Source: Pseudarthrobacter sp. fls2-241-R2A-127 (GTDB lineage: Bacteria > Actinomycetota > Actinomycetes > Actinomycetales > Micrococcaceae). From it: DNA of 64,000 nucleotides. The stretch lies in NCBI RefSeq assembly GCF_030209355.1, contig NZ_JARVSF010000012.1, forward strand, positions 1 to 64,000, in the 5' to 3' direction. Below the pieces are notes generated by a model. It did not search any database. It was not told the DNA's origin and saw only the letters and a program-made list of their open reading frames with translations. Shown here in pieces: positions 1 through 11,768 of this stretch. The number at the start of each line of letters is the position of its first letter. Positions within the stretch are counted from its first letter, which is position 1. The position numbers and the translations under genes are program-made.

Positions 1-139
1 GGCATCGGAGGCACAACCCCCATCAGCCGCGTTCACAACCTCAGTGGGAATTACAGCTAGCGGCCGGTCAGCGCCTATGCGTCAAGCACGTTACCCGGAT
101 GTCACGGCCGTCACAGTTTCCGGCATAGGATCAGGAAGT

Positions 140-949
140 ATGGCTTCGAATAGAGACCCTGAACCCGATACCGACGCCGAAGGCGGCCAGTCCGGCGGGG
201 TGCAGTCCGTCGAGCGCGCCCTCACCGTCCTGGAGATCCTGGCCCGGGACGGGCGCGCGGGCGTGAGCGAAATTGCCGAGGAAATGGGCATCCACAAGTC
301 CACCGTCTCCCGGCTCATGGGGTCCCTCGTCACCCGGGAGATGGTCCACCAGAACAGCGAGCGCGGCAAGTATCAGCTCGGGTTCGGGATCCTGCGCCTG
401 GCCAGCTCCATCCCGGGGCGGTTGAGCCTGGTCCACGAGGCACGCTCCGTCCTGGAAGCCCTGGCCGAGGACTTCAAGGAAACCGTCAACCTTGCGGTGC
501 TGCGGTCCAATTACGCCGTCAACGTGGACCAGGCCATGGGGCCCTCCACGCTGGCCACGTATGACTGGGTGGGGAGCCTGACGCCGCTCCATGCCACGTC
601 CAGCGGCAAGGTCCTCCTGGCCGCGCTGGATGCCGACGAACGCGGACGCATCCTGAAGGAGACCGGCCTGGACGCCCGGACTGCCCGCACGATTACCAGC
701 CGCAAGGAACTGGATGCCCAACTCCTCGACGCGGCTGCCAAGGGGTATGCGGTGGTGCGCGAGGAATTCGAGATCGGCCTGAATGCTGTCGCCGTTCCGG
801 TCTACAACCACCAGGGCACCGTGATTGGCGCCATCAGTATTTCGGGGCCGGCGTTCCGGTTCGACCCGGAGAAGATTCCAGGCCTGCTGGACGCGCTCAA
901 GGAAGCCGGACTCAAGGTCAGCGCCAACATGGGTTACAACAGGCACTAA
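140..949 (+). CDS. IclR-family transcriptional regulator
   Basis: A 269-residue DNA-binding regulator. A winged helix-turn-helix lies at about residues 20-85 (SEIAEEMGIHKSTVSRLMGS is the recognition region). The IclR effector-binding domain follows, with the usual LHATSSGKVLLA segment near residue 155. I chose the ATG at 140 because AGGA lies 9 bases upstream and the earlier in-frame codons from 44 look non-conserved. It is transcribed toward the betaine importer and ends at a strong hairpin before it. Known for the family: IclR proteins are often local repressors of catabolic genes. Inferred: this one may control the importer, MFS, second oxidase and gbcA promoters, which share a repeated element. 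The effector is unknown. The 139 bases before it hold no feature I can support. Confidence 0.93.
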   Translation: MASNRDPEPDTDAEGGQSGGVQSVERALTVLEILARDGRAGVSEIAEEMGIHKSTVSRLMGSLVTREMVHQNSERGKYQLGFGILRLASSIPGRLSLVHEARSVLEALAEDFKETVNLAVLRSNYAVNVDQAMGPSTLATYDWVGSLTPLHATSSGKVLLAALDADERGRILKETGLDARTARTITSRKELDAQLLDAAAKGYAVVREEFEIGLNAVAVPVYNHQGTVIGAISISGPAFRFDPEKIPGLLDALKEAGLKVSANMGYNRH

Positions 950-957
950 GAACATCG

Positions 958-994
958 AATGGCCCCCCCGGGATATGCATCCCGGGGGGCCATT
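958..994 (+). terminator. Hairpin terminator after iclR-type gene
   Basis: Near-perfect inverted repeat with arms of about 15 bases (AATGGCCCCCC pairs with GGGGGGCCATT) around a short ATGCAT-containing loop. It starts 8 bases after the regulator stop. There is no strong T tract, so termination is probable rather than certain. Confidence 0.65.
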
Positions 995-1060
995 TGGCGT
1001 TTCTGGCGGGGACGGCGCAGGCTGCCCGCACGTAACATCGCGGCCTTCAATAAAGAATCC

Positions 1061-1113
1061 TTGACAAAGGGAGTGGCGTAAATCACTCTGTTGCGTAGGA
1101 CGAAGTGAGTTGC
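1061..1113 (+). promoter_or_regulatory. Betaine-regulon promoter and operator, importer copy
   Basis: TTGACA at 1061-1066, a 17-base spacer, then CACTCT at 1084-1089 as -10. Directly after it lies GTTGC at 1090 (GTTGCGTAGGACGAA) and a second GTTGC at 1109, exactly 19 bases on. The same layout recurs at 11500, 13292 and, on the minus strand, at 20331. The repeats sit over the expected transcription start, where a repressor would block initiation. About 220 bases of leader without visible features separate it from the importer ATPase gene. Confidence 0.7.
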
Positions 1114-1332
1114 CGCTTACACAACTCGCTTGGTCACCCGGAATGCAGAACGTCGATCGCAGCTCGGCTGCCCTAACCCGCTTTGACTCTGTGCGGCACG
1201 CACAATCCACAACGTTCCCCGACATTGGCTCCAGAGCCACAGCGGAAGTCCCCTGCGCTGGCCCCCGCCCAGCAAAGTCACCACTCCGCCGAAGCGCACG
1301 GTTCCAACCTCCACACAAGCAGGAGTCCAGCC

Positions 1333-2367
1333 ATGAACAACCCCGCCATTTCAGTTCGCGACCTGTGGAAGGTCTTCGGACCGGGCGGAGATAAGATCCC
1401 GGGTAACCGGGAGCTTTCCGCCCTAAGCTCTGCAGAATTGCTTGAACGCACCAACTGTGTTGCCGCGGTCCGCAATTTGAGCTTCGACGTCGCAAAAGGC
1501 GAAGTCTTCGTGGTCATGGGCCTGTCCGGATCGGGAAAATCCACCCTGATCCGCTGCCTGACAAGGCTCATCGAACCCACCTCGGGACAGGTCCTGGTGG
1601 ACGGCAATGATGTCCTGCAGGCGGGCGTCGCCGAACTTCGCGAGCTCCGCCGGCGCAAGGTATCCATGGTTTTCCAGCACTTCGGCCTGCTCCCGCACCG
1701 CACGGTGCTGGACAACGTCTCCTACGGTCTGCAAATCCGGGGAACGGGCAAGAACGAACGCCACACCAAAGCCCGGGAGATCATCGAACTTGTTGGGCTC
1801 AAGGGGTACGAACAGCACTATCCGGACCAGCTTTCAGGCGGCATGCAGCAGCGCGTGGGCCTGGGCCGCGCGCTGGCCGGTGACCCGGACACCATCCTCT
1901 TCGATGAGCCCTTCTCAGCACTGGACCCACTGATCCGCCGCGACATGCAGGCAGAAGTCATCCGGCTGCACAAGGACATGGGCAAGACCATGGTGTTCGT
2001 GACCCACGACCTCTCGGAGGCACTCAAACTCGGAGACCGCATCCTGATCATGCGCAACGGCGAGCCGGTCCAGTGCGGCACGGGTGACGATCTCGTAGGG
2101 TCTCCGGCAGACAAATACATCGAGGACTTCGTCTCCGAAGTCCCCCGCGCCGACGTCCTGACCCTCAAATGGATTACCCGCCCCCTGGCAGACACGACAC
2201 CGAGGGACGCGGCGGTCCTCAACTCCCGGATGATCATCCGGGAGGCCATCCCGGCGGTAATGCATTCCCCGTGCCCTGTCCTGGTCGAAGAAGGCGGCAG
2301 GATCACCGGCCAGATTGACCGGGACAGCATCCTTTCCGTGCTGCAGCCTGCAGAAGCGGCGGCCTGA
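1333..2367 (+). CDS. Glycine betaine/proline ABC transporter, ATP-binding protein
   Basis: A 344-residue ProV/OpuAA-type ATPase that powers uptake of quaternary amines at the inner face of the membrane. Visible motifs are Walker A (GLSGSGKST, about residue 63), Q-loop, the ABC signature [14 protein letters not shown], Walker [13 protein letters not shown] and the H-loop VTHD. The C-terminal ~80 residues resemble the regulatory CBS region of OpuA-type ATPases, reduced to roughly one module. The ATG at 1333 has AGGAG 7 bases upstream; an in-frame open stretch from 1183 is non-coding in character. It is first in a three-gene operon and its stop overlaps the permease start by one base (TGATG). 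Substrate is inferred from the binding protein and the betaine-degrading neighbours. Confidence 0.94.
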   Translation: MNNPAISVRDLWKVFGPGGDKIPGNRELSALSSAELLERTNCVAAVRNLSFDVAKGEVFVVMGLSGSGKSTLIRCLTRLIEPTSGQVLVDGNDVLQAGVAELRELRRRKVSMVFQHFGLLPHRTVLDNVSYGLQIRGTGKNERHTKAREIIELVGLKGYEQHYPDQLSGGMQQRVGLGRALAGDPDTILFDEPFSALDPLIRRDMQAEVIRLHKDMGKTMVFVTHDLSEALKLGDRILIMRNGEPVQCGTGDDLVGSPADKYIEDFVSEVPRADVLTLKWITRPLADTTPRDAAVLNSRMIIREAIPAVMHSPCPVLVEEGGRITGQIDRDSILSVLQPAEAAA

Positions 2368-4391
2368 TGTCTGCCCTAGTCCAGGAACGGGCAACAGCCC
2401 AGCCAACCCAAGCCATCGCCTCCGAACCCCGCCGCAGGCCCAGCCGCCGCACGGTCCTGCTGGTCAGCGCCGCCGTCGTCTGGATCCTCGGTTTCCTGAT
2501 CCTGAACGGCACATCAACCCTGGCCCTGCCGGCCTCAGAGCTGACGGACCTGCACCGCTCCCTGAACCAGTTCAACGCCTGGGTCGCGGCAAACCGCGCG
2601 GACAACCCTGTATTCCTGTACATCTTCACGCCCCTGCGGTCGGCTGTGGACGCAGTCGCAAACCTTTTCACCACCACGTTCGCCGCGACCACCACCGGGC
2701 TCCGCCTGCCGGAAATCGGCTGGCTGGGAACGGTTGCCCTGTTGACCTGGATCGCCTTTGCGGTCGGCAACATCCGGGTGGCACTGTTGACGGCCGCCGT
2801 CTTTGTCTTCTTCGGAATCCAGGGCCTGTTCGTCGAGGCCACCTACACGTTCGCGCTGGTCCTCACCTCCGTCCTGCTGACATTGCTGGTGGGAATCCCG
2901 CTGGGCGTGCTGGCGGGGATCTACGGCAGGGTGGCCAGGATCATCACCCCCGTACTGGACTTCATGCAGACGCTGCCCACGTTTGTGTACCTTGCCCCGC
3001 TTGCCCTGGTCTTCCTCATCGGACCGGCGTCAGCTGTAATCGCCACGGTTATTTACGCAGCGCCGCCCGTGATCCGCCTGACCGCCCACGGTATCCGCCG
3101 CATTCCCGAGAACACCCGCGAAGCATCCGACTCGCTCGGCACCACGGGGCTGCAAAGGCTCATCACCCTGCAGTTGCCCATGGCGCGGCGGACCATCGTG
3201 ATGGGAATCAACCAAGGGACCATGGCCGCCCTGTCCATGGTGACCATCGCGGCCCTGATTGCAGCCCCGGGACTTGGCCAGACGGTGGTCAGGGCACTGC
3301 AGTCCCTGGACGTGGGCACGGCGGTCAACGCCGGACTCTCGATCGTCCTGCTGGCCATCGTGCTGGACAGGGTGACCACGGCAGCAAGCCGCCGCGCGGA
3401 GCCCGGCTCCGCCCGCAAGCGCAGTGCGAGCCGCAAAACCCGCTCCATTTTCCTGGCGGTTTCCCTGGCAGTGGTCCTGGTGATGGTGCAGTTGTCCAGG
3501 ACCATGCTCTGGGCAGCAGCCTTCCCGCAGGACCTCAACGTCGGACCGGCGATTGTCCAGGCAGTGAACGCCGCCAGCCATTGGCTGCAATCCAACCTGT
3601 CCCTCTTCACTGTGTCCCTCCGGGAAGGCGTCACCAACGGGATCCTGAACCCGTTCCAGTCGCTGCTGACCGATACGCCTTTCTACATCCTCGTCATCGT
3701 GATCGCCCTGGTGGCATACGCTCTCGGAGGCTGGAAGCTCGCAGTTCTAACCACCGCTTGCCTTGGGGTCATCATTTACCTTGGCCTCTGGAGCGACTCC
3801 ATGGTCACCCTGGCCGGAACCCTCGTCGCCACGGCCGTGGTGATGGTCCTGGGCATCGTTTTCGGAGTGGCCATGGGCCGGTCCAGCCGTATCGACCAGC
3901 TCATGCGGCCCCTGCTGGATGCGGGTCAGACGATGCCCTCGTTCGTCTACCTCGTGCCCTTCCTCGGCCTCTTCGGCGCTACCCGCTTCACAGCGATCGT
4001 CGCCGGCATCATTTACGCCGCCCCGGTGGCCATCAAGATCACCGCTGACGGGATCGCCGGCATCTCCCCCACCGTGGTCGAATCCGCCGTCGCCAGCGGT
4101 TCAACCCCCTGGCAGGTGATCACGAAGGTGCAGCTTCCCATGGCCAGGCAATCCCTCGCGCTCGCCGCCAACCAAGGGCTGATCTACGTCCTGGCAATGG
4201 TGGTGGTCGGCGCCCTTGTCGGCGCAGGCGGCCTCGGATACGACGTTGTGGCAGGGTTCGTCCAGAGTTCCATCTTCGGTAAGGGCCTCGCCGCCGGCCT
4301 TGCCATCGTGTTCCTCGGAATCATGCTGGACCGGATGACCCAGGCTGCCGCAGCCGCCCCGGCCCGCAGGATCCCCTCGCCCGTCAAGTGA
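2367..4391 (+). CDS. Glycine betaine/proline ABC permease, two permease domains fused
   Basis: A 674-residue membrane protein made of two consecutive ProW-type permease domains. Each has the LPTFVYL or MPSFVYL segment, then IYAAP and the EAA-loop region followed by QLPMAR (first copy near residues 195-275, second near 515-595). About ten or more hydrophobic segments are visible. ProW normally forms a homodimer of ~350-residue chains; here both halves of the pore lie in one chain. The two halves clearly differ in sequence, so this is an old duplication. It follows the ATPase with a one-base overlap. Large out-of-frame open readings across it are GC-driven shadows. Confidence 0.93.
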   Translation: MSALVQERATAQPTQAIASEPRRRPSRRTVLLVSAAVVWILGFLILNGTSTLALPASELTDLHRSLNQFNAWVAANRADNPVFLYIFTPLRSAVDAVANLFTTTFAATTTGLRLPEIGWLGTVALLTWIAFAVGNIRVALLTAAVFVFFGIQGLFVEATYTFALVLTSVLLTLLVGIPLGVLAGIYGRVARIITPVLDFMQTLPTFVYLAPLALVFLIGPASAVIATVIYAAPPVIRLTAHGIRRIPENTREASDSLGTTGLQRLITLQLPMARRTIVMGINQGTMAALSMVTIAALIAAPGLGQTVVRALQSLDVGTAVNAGLSIVLLAIVLDRVTTAASRRAEPGSARKRSASRKTRSIFLAVSLAVVLVMVQLSRTMLWAAAFPQDLNVGPAIVQAVNAASHWLQSNLSLFTVSLREGVTNGILNPFQSLLTDTPFYILVIVIALVAYALGGWKLAVLTTACLGVIIYLGLWSDSMVTLAGTLVATAVVMVLGIVFGVAMGRSSRIDQLMRPLLDAGQTMPSFVYLVPFLGLFGATRFTAIVAGIIYAAPVAIKITADGIAGISPTVVESAVASGSTPWQVITKVQLPMARQSLALAANQGLIYVLAMVVVGALVGAGGLGYDVVAGFVQSSIFGKGLAAGLAIVFLGIMLDRMTQAAAAAPARRIPSPVK

Positions 4392-4485
4392 CCCGCCCGC
4401 TCTGGCACACGCCAGGAAATTCCACCCCCACAGCTTGCCGTCCACGCGGCATGAAGACCCGTACGCCCCATCAAGGAGACCCAAC

Positions 4486-5463
4486 ATGAGAAAAGCTGAA
4501 AGGCTGATAAAACGCACCATGCCGGCAGTGGCTGGAGCTGCTGCCGCCGCCCTGCTCCTCGCAGGCTGCGGCGGTGCATCGGTAAACCAGACTGCCGCCG
4601 CGGGCGGTGCCACAGGAGCCCCCTGCGGCACCGTGAATGTAGCCATGAACGCCTGGGTGGGCTACACCGCGGACGCCGCCGTTTACAGCTACGTGGCGAA
4701 GAACAAGCTCGGCTGCACCGTGGTGCAGAAGGACCTCAATGAGCAGGTCTCCTGGCAGGGGTTCGCATCCGGCGAAGTGGACCTCATCATGGAAAACTGG
4801 GGCCACGCCGACCTGGCCAAGCAGTACATCACGGACCAGAAGGTGGCCGTTGACGCCGGGCCTACCGGCAACGAAGGGCACATCGGCTGGTACGTGCCGC
4901 CATGGATGGCAGAAAAGTACCCGGACATCACCGACGGCCAGAACCTCAACAAATACGCGTCGATGTTCACCACGTCGGAGTCCGGCGGAAAGGGCCAGGT
5001 CCTTGACGGCGACCCCGCCTTCGTCACCAATGACGAGGCGCTGGTGAAGAACCTGAACCTGGACTACAAGGTGGTCTTCGCCGGCTCGGAAGCGGCGCTG
5101 ATCCAGTCGTTCCGGACGGCGCAGCAGAACAAGACGCCCCTCCTTGGCTACTTCTACGAGCCGCAATGGTTCCTCTCCGAGGTTCCGTTGAAGAAGGTCA
5201 ACCTCCCGAAATGGACCGAGGGCTGCGACGCCAACCCGGAAAAGGTCGCCTGCGACTACCCGACGTACAAGCTGAACAAAATCATCTCCAAGAAGCTTGA
5301 CGACAGCGGTTCGCCCGCAGCAAAGCTGGCCAAGGGGTTCACGTGGACCAACGAGGACCAGAACTCGGTAGCCACCGATATCCAAGGCGGAATGACCCCC
5401 GAAGCGGCGGCCAAGAAGTGGGTGGATGCCCACCAAAGCGTGGTGGACGGTTGGCTTAGCTGA
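4486..5463 (+). CDS. Glycine betaine-type ABC substrate-binding lipoprotein
   Basis: A 325-residue lipoprotein. A signal peptide with a hydrophobic Ala/Leu run ends in the lipobox LLLAGCGG (Cys about residue 28). An OpuAC/ProX-type ligand-binding domain follows, with WVGYTADAAVYSYV and DLIMENWGH, features of quaternary-amine binding proteins in which aromatic residues cage the ligand. The start ATG at 4486 has AAGGAG 7 bases upstream. It is the last gene of the importer operon, closed by a perfect terminator. Ligand choice between betaine, dimethylglycine, choline and proline cannot be read from sequence; the betaine catabolic neighbours favour betaine. Confidence 0.92.
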   Translation: MRKAERLIKRTMPAVAGAAAAALLLAGCGGASVNQTAAAGGATGAPCGTVNVAMNAWVGYTADAAVYSYVAKNKLGCTVVQKDLNEQVSWQGFASGEVDLIMENWGHADLAKQYITDQKVAVDAGPTGNEGHIGWYVPPWMAEKYPDITDGQNLNKYASMFTTSESGGKGQVLDGDPAFVTNDEALVKNLNLDYKVVFAGSEAALIQSFRTAQQNKTPLLGYFYEPQWFLSEVPLKKVNLPKWTEGCDANPEKVACDYPTYKLNKIISKKLDDSGSPAAKLAKGFTWTNEDQNSVATDIQGGMTPEAAAKKWVDAHQSVVDGWLS

Positions 5464-5484
5464 CAGCCAATTCCTGTTTCCATA

Positions 5485-5538
5485 CCAAGGGAAGCAGTCC
5501 GGAGGTTTCAGGCCCCGGGACTGCTTCCCTTGGTTTTT
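5485..5538 (+). terminator. Rho-independent terminator of importer operon
   Basis: Perfect 16-base inverted repeat (CCAAGGGAAGCAGTCC with GGACTGCTTCCCTTGG) around an 17-base loop, followed by TTTTT. The GntR gene ends 60 bases further on the other strand, so it may serve both directions. Confidence 0.93.
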
Positions 5539-5597
5539 GGCCGAACGCTTGGTGACCGGAGCGCACCCGATGCCAACAGGCGGGCAATGCGGCGGGC

Positions 5598-6278
5598 CTA
5601 GGCGTTGAAGAGCGCCTCGCGGACCGCATGCTCGAATCCGCTCACGTGGACCTTGGCGAGCTCGGAAGCCCGCTCCTCATCCCCGTCGATGACGGCGCGG
5701 AGCAGATCGAGGTGTTCGTGCACATGATGGGACAGGTCCGGCAGGCGGTCGATCACCATGCACCAGATCCGCGTTGCCAGGTTGTCGTACCGGATCAGGA
5801 TGTCTTCCAGGTGCGGATTGGCAGCGGCGGCGTAGATTCCCTGGTGTACCCGGGCATCCAGCCGCAGCGTCTCCGTCACGGTTGCCGCGGCGACATCGAA
5901 CGCTTCAACCTGCTCGAGCGTGGCACGCAGCCCGGCCCGAACCGCGGGGGAAGCCACCCGCGCGGCCCGTGCGGCCGCGAGGGGCTCAAGCTGGGCCCGG
6001 ATCTCCGAAATGAAGGAAAGGTCCGTCACGTCCACCCTGGTGGCGAAGGTGCCCCGCCGCGGGTAGGTCTTCACCAGCCGGTCCAGCTCCAGCCGCTTCA
6101 GGGCTTCGCGCACCGGAGTCCGCCCCATGCCCAGGTTTTTGGCCAGGAGTTCGTCGTTGAGCAGCTCGCCGGGTTTGATTTCCAAGGTCAGCAACCAGTC
6201 ACGGATGCCCTCGTAGGCGATATCCGCCAGCGACTTCCTCCCGGCGTCGTCCGCCACCGCCAAAGCTTCGAATGCCAT
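5598..6278 (-). CDS. GntR-family (FadR/VanR type) transcriptional regulator
   Basis: A 226-residue regulator. The N-terminal winged helix-turn-helix carries the GntR signature ELLNDELLAKNLGMGRTPVR, LKRLELD and the wing RRGTF. An all-helical FCD effector domain follows, with the conserved Asp/His pattern (ARVHQGIY, HHVHEHLDLLRA) that usually binds a metal and a carboxylic acid. I chose the ATG at 6278, which has GGAAGG about 8 bases upstream, over an extended open frame to 6347. It is divergent from purU with AT-rich TATATAT sites between them. Inferred role: control of one-carbon disposal genes in answer to a small acid; the effector is unknown. Confidence 0.92.
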   Translation of the reverse strand: MAFEALAVADDAGRKSLADIAYEGIRDWLLTLEIKPGELLNDELLAKNLGMGRTPVREALKRLELDRLVKTYPRRGTFATRVDVTDLSFISEIRAQLEPLAAARAARVASPAVRAGLRATLEQVEAFDVAAATVTETLRLDARVHQGIYAAAANPHLEDILIRYDNLATRIWCMVIDRLPDLSHHVHEHLDLLRAVIDGDEERASELAKVHVSGFEHAVREALFNA

Positions 6279-6352
6279 GCTGATCGCCTTCCCGGGAAAC
6301 CGTAAAAAACCTATTGACCTCACCCACGGCCCAGTATACGCTGGCATTCAAT

Positions 6353-6388
6353 CTAATATATCAGTCCGCAGCTTTTGAATATATCTAG
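6353..6388. promoter_or_regulatory. Probable GntR operator between gntR-type gene and purU
   Basis: Two AT-rich inverted arms, CTAATATATCAG (6353-6364) and GAATATATCTAG (6377-6388), stand out in this GC-rich sequence. They lie just upstream of the purU ribosome-binding site and of the divergent regulator gene. GntR regulators usually bind such sites beside their own gene. A very similar site lies at 24837-24848 upstream of mscR. Confidence 0.6.
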
Positions 6389-6401
6389 AAGGAGGAGGGA
6401 C

Positions 6402-9849
<3,448 letters not shown>

Positions 9850-9853
9850 GGCC

Positions 9854-10480
9854 ATGATCAGCTCAGAGACAATCACCGGCTACCTCACCCGGTTGGCCGC
9901 CCGGCAGCCGACGCCGGGCGGCGGTGCTGCCGCGGCGCTGCACGCGGCACAAGGTGCAGCGCTGGTGGCCATGGTGGCGCGGTACACCACCGGCGCCAAG
10001 TACGAACAGCACGCACCCCTGGTGCAGCGCATTACCGCGGCGGCCGGCGGCCTCGTCGGTGAGGCGCTGCGCCTGGCCGACGCGGACGAAGAGGCCTTCC
10101 AGGGTGTCATCGACTCCTACAAGCTCCCGTCCGACACGGATGAGTCCAAGGCCACCCGCGCGGCCGGGATCCAGTCCGCACTGATCCAGGCTGCACAAAT
10201 ACCCGCCAAGCTCATCAAGGTCTCGGGCGACGTCGTGGACCTCGCCACCGAGCTGTTCGACGTTGCCAACGCCAACGTCATCAGCGACGTGGCGGCGGCC
10301 GCCGATGCGGCCCGGGCAGCTGCCACCACGGCGCGCGTCAACATTGACATCAACGTGGTGGCGGTCAAGGATCCCGAGGCACGCGCGCTGCTTGCCCAAC
10401 AGACGGACGGCATTGAAGAAAAAGTGGTCCTGGCGGCAGATGCCCTCTCGGCCCGGGTGCGGGAAAGGATCCTGGGGTGA
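9854..10480 (+). CDS. fchA: Methenyltetrahydrofolate cyclohydrolase / cyclodeaminase-family protein
   Basis: A 208-residue all-helical protein of the formiminotransferase-cyclodeaminase (FTCD_C) family. The conserved PTPGGGAAAALHAAQGAALVA segment is split here as PTPGGG near residue 22 and the Ala-rich helix that follows. NVVAVKDPEA near the C-terminus is the other family block. Stand-alone members are known to hydrolyse 5,10-methenyl-THF to 10-formyl-THF in several bacteria. It starts 4 bases after the oxidase stop and overlaps folD by 4 bases (GTGA), so the three proteins are translationally linked. The role is supported by the apparent loss of the cyclohydrolase lysine in the neighbouring FolD. 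Confidence 0.9.
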   Translation: MISSETITGYLTRLAARQPTPGGGAAAALHAAQGAALVAMVARYTTGAKYEQHAPLVQRITAAAGGLVGEALRLADADEEAFQGVIDSYKLPSDTDESKATRAAGIQSALIQAAQIPAKLIKVSGDVVDLATELFDVANANVISDVAAAADAARAAATTARVNIDINVVAVKDPEARALLAQQTDGIEEKVVLAADALSARVRERILG

Positions 10481-11382
10481 GCGCCAGAGTACTTTCCGGA
10501 AAGCCGTTGGCCGGTCTATTGCAACAGGAGGTCCAGGAACTGGTCCGGTCCCTTGAACTGGACGGCGTCCGCCCTGTTGTTGCGGTGGTCATGGCCACCG
10601 CCGACGAGTCAACGCGCTGGTATGTCCGTTCGATTGGGAAGGCAGCGGAGCGTGCAGGTGTCGGCTGCCGGGTCATCGATCTGGGGCACGATGCAACGGA
10701 GCCGGCGCTGGCCGGCGTCCTGCGGGAGCTGAGCGCCGAACCGTCCGTGAACGGCATCATCCTGCAAACCCCGCTGCCGGCCGGCGTCCGGACTGACAAC
10801 CTGGTGGGCCTCATCAGCCCGGAAAAGGACATTGACGGCGCCAATCCGCTAAGCCTGGGACGGCTGGCCGTCGGTCAGCCTGCCTTTGCACCCGCCACCG
10901 CGCGCTCCGTGGTCGACATCCTGGAGCACTACCGGATTCCCCTGGCCGGCAAGGGCGTCGTGGTGGTGGGCCGGTCCGCCGTCGTGGGCAAACCACTGTC
11001 CCTCCTGCTGCTGGCACGGGACGCCGCGGTGACGGTGTGCCATTCAAGATCGGGTCCGCTGGAGCGCTACACGAAGGACGCCGACGTCGTGGTGGTCGCC
11101 GCCGGGCGCGCCGGGCTGCTGGCCGGCAGCCATGTCTCCTCCCGAACAGTGGTGGTCGACGTCGGCACGAACGTCCTTCCGGACGGCTCGCTGGTGGGTG
11201 ACGTGGACGCAGCAACTGTCACCGGGACGGCGGCAGCGCTCACCCCGGTTCCCGGCGGCGTCGGCTCAGTGACCACAGCTTTGCTGCTCCTTCACACCGT
11301 GGAGGCTGCGCGACTTCAAGCGTTGGCCCTGCCAATGCCCGCTGGGGCTGTGGACGGCCAGGTCCTGGAAACCGCGGGCTAG
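10477..11382 (+). CDS. folD: Methylenetetrahydrofolate dehydrogenase (FolD-like), altered cyclohydrolase site
   Basis: A 301-residue FolD-family protein that oxidises 5,10-methylene-THF to methenyl-THF with NAD(P)+. Family blocks are present: YVRSIGKAAERAG (residues 49-61), LQTPLP, SPEKDIDG, the Rossmann segment VVVVGRSAVVGKP and TPVPGGVGSVT. In normal FolD the first block reads Y-x-x-x-K, and that lysine (Lys54 in E. coli, Lys56 in human) is essential for cyclohydrolase action. Here it is Ile53, read from ATT. The Gln of the Q-x-P-L-P block and the Asp of KDIDG remain. GTG start overlaps the fchA stop. I infer a dehydrogenase working with FchA rather than a full bifunctional enzyme. A separate housekeeping folD probably exists elsewhere. 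Confidence 0.9.
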   Translation: MSARVLSGKPLAGLLQQEVQELVRSLELDGVRPVVAVVMATADESTRWYVRSIGKAAERAGVGCRVIDLGHDATEPALAGVLRELSAEPSVNGIILQTPLPAGVRTDNLVGLISPEKDIDGANPLSLGRLAVGQPAFAPATARSVVDILEHYRIPLAGKGVVVVGRSAVVGKPLSLLLLARDAAVTVCHSRSGPLERYTKDADVVVVAAGRAGLLAGSHVSSRTVVVDVGTNVLPDGSLVGDVDAATVTGTAAALTPVPGGVGSVTTALLLLHTVEAARLQALALPMPAGAVDGQVLETAG

Positions 11383-11409
11383 GAAAGGCGCAATGCCAGC
11401 TATGGGTGT

Positions 11410-11492
11410 CCCGTTTTCCGTGAAAGGTGCTTCGGTGGGCCTAAGACCTGGGGAGGTATTCCTCATCGAAGCACCGTTTTCGGAAAACGGGG
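11410..11492. repeat. Long interrupted inverted repeat after folD
   Basis: Two nested pairs of exact arms: CCCGTTTTCCG (11410-11420) with CGGAAAACGGG (11481-11491), and GGTGCTTCG (11426-11434) with CGAAGCACC (11467-11475), separated by a 5-base internal loop on each side and a 32-base centre. It could end the purU-folD operon, though no T run follows, or be a small palindromic mobile remnant. The -35 box of the next gene begins 8 bases later. Confidence 0.6.
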
Positions 11493-11499
11493 CCCGCTC

Positions 11500-11555
11500 T
11501 TGACATTGAATGTGAGCTGGCGCACGATTTTGTTGCATACAGCGAAATTTGTTGA
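11500..11555 (+). promoter_or_regulatory. Betaine-regulon promoter and operator, MFS copy
   Basis: TTGACA at 11500-11505, 17 bases, CACGAT at 11523-11528. GTTGCATACAGCGAA begins at 11532, and GTTGA repeats at 11551, 19 bases later. The motif TGTGAGCTG in the spacer is shared with the 13292 copy. A leader of about 210 bases without clear features runs to the MFS start. Confidence 0.7.
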
Positions 11556-11768
11556 TCATCACGGAACTATGTTTAGCCGTGTATGCGCTTCGCCCCCCGG
11601 CTCCACCCGCGGTGGCCTCGGGAAACAGACGAACGAATTCATGATGGCCGATCCGAAAAGGAGCCTCGGCTCCCCCATCGGCCGCACAACGTTGCCAGCA
11701 CCCATGCGGCAGCGCTAAATCTGGCGCCGTCAGCGGTTTGCGCTGAAGCCAGGAGGGAACGAATCTCA

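Noticed and set aside
1067..1100. A standard TATAAT-like -10 for the importer promoter
   Set aside because: No TATAAT-like string lies at the right distance. The shared CACNNT in all four copies is the better call.
131..1495. Minus-strand open frame of 454 codons over the IclR gene and importer leader
   Set aside because: It is antisense to a clear IclR gene, has no recognisable domain and arises from high GC at third codon positions. It also crosses a terminator and promoter.
11583..11768. Extended N-terminus of the MFS protein from an ATG at 11583
   Set aside because: The extra 62 codons lie over the leader after the promoter and lack conservation signs; AGGAGG precedes the ATG at 11769.
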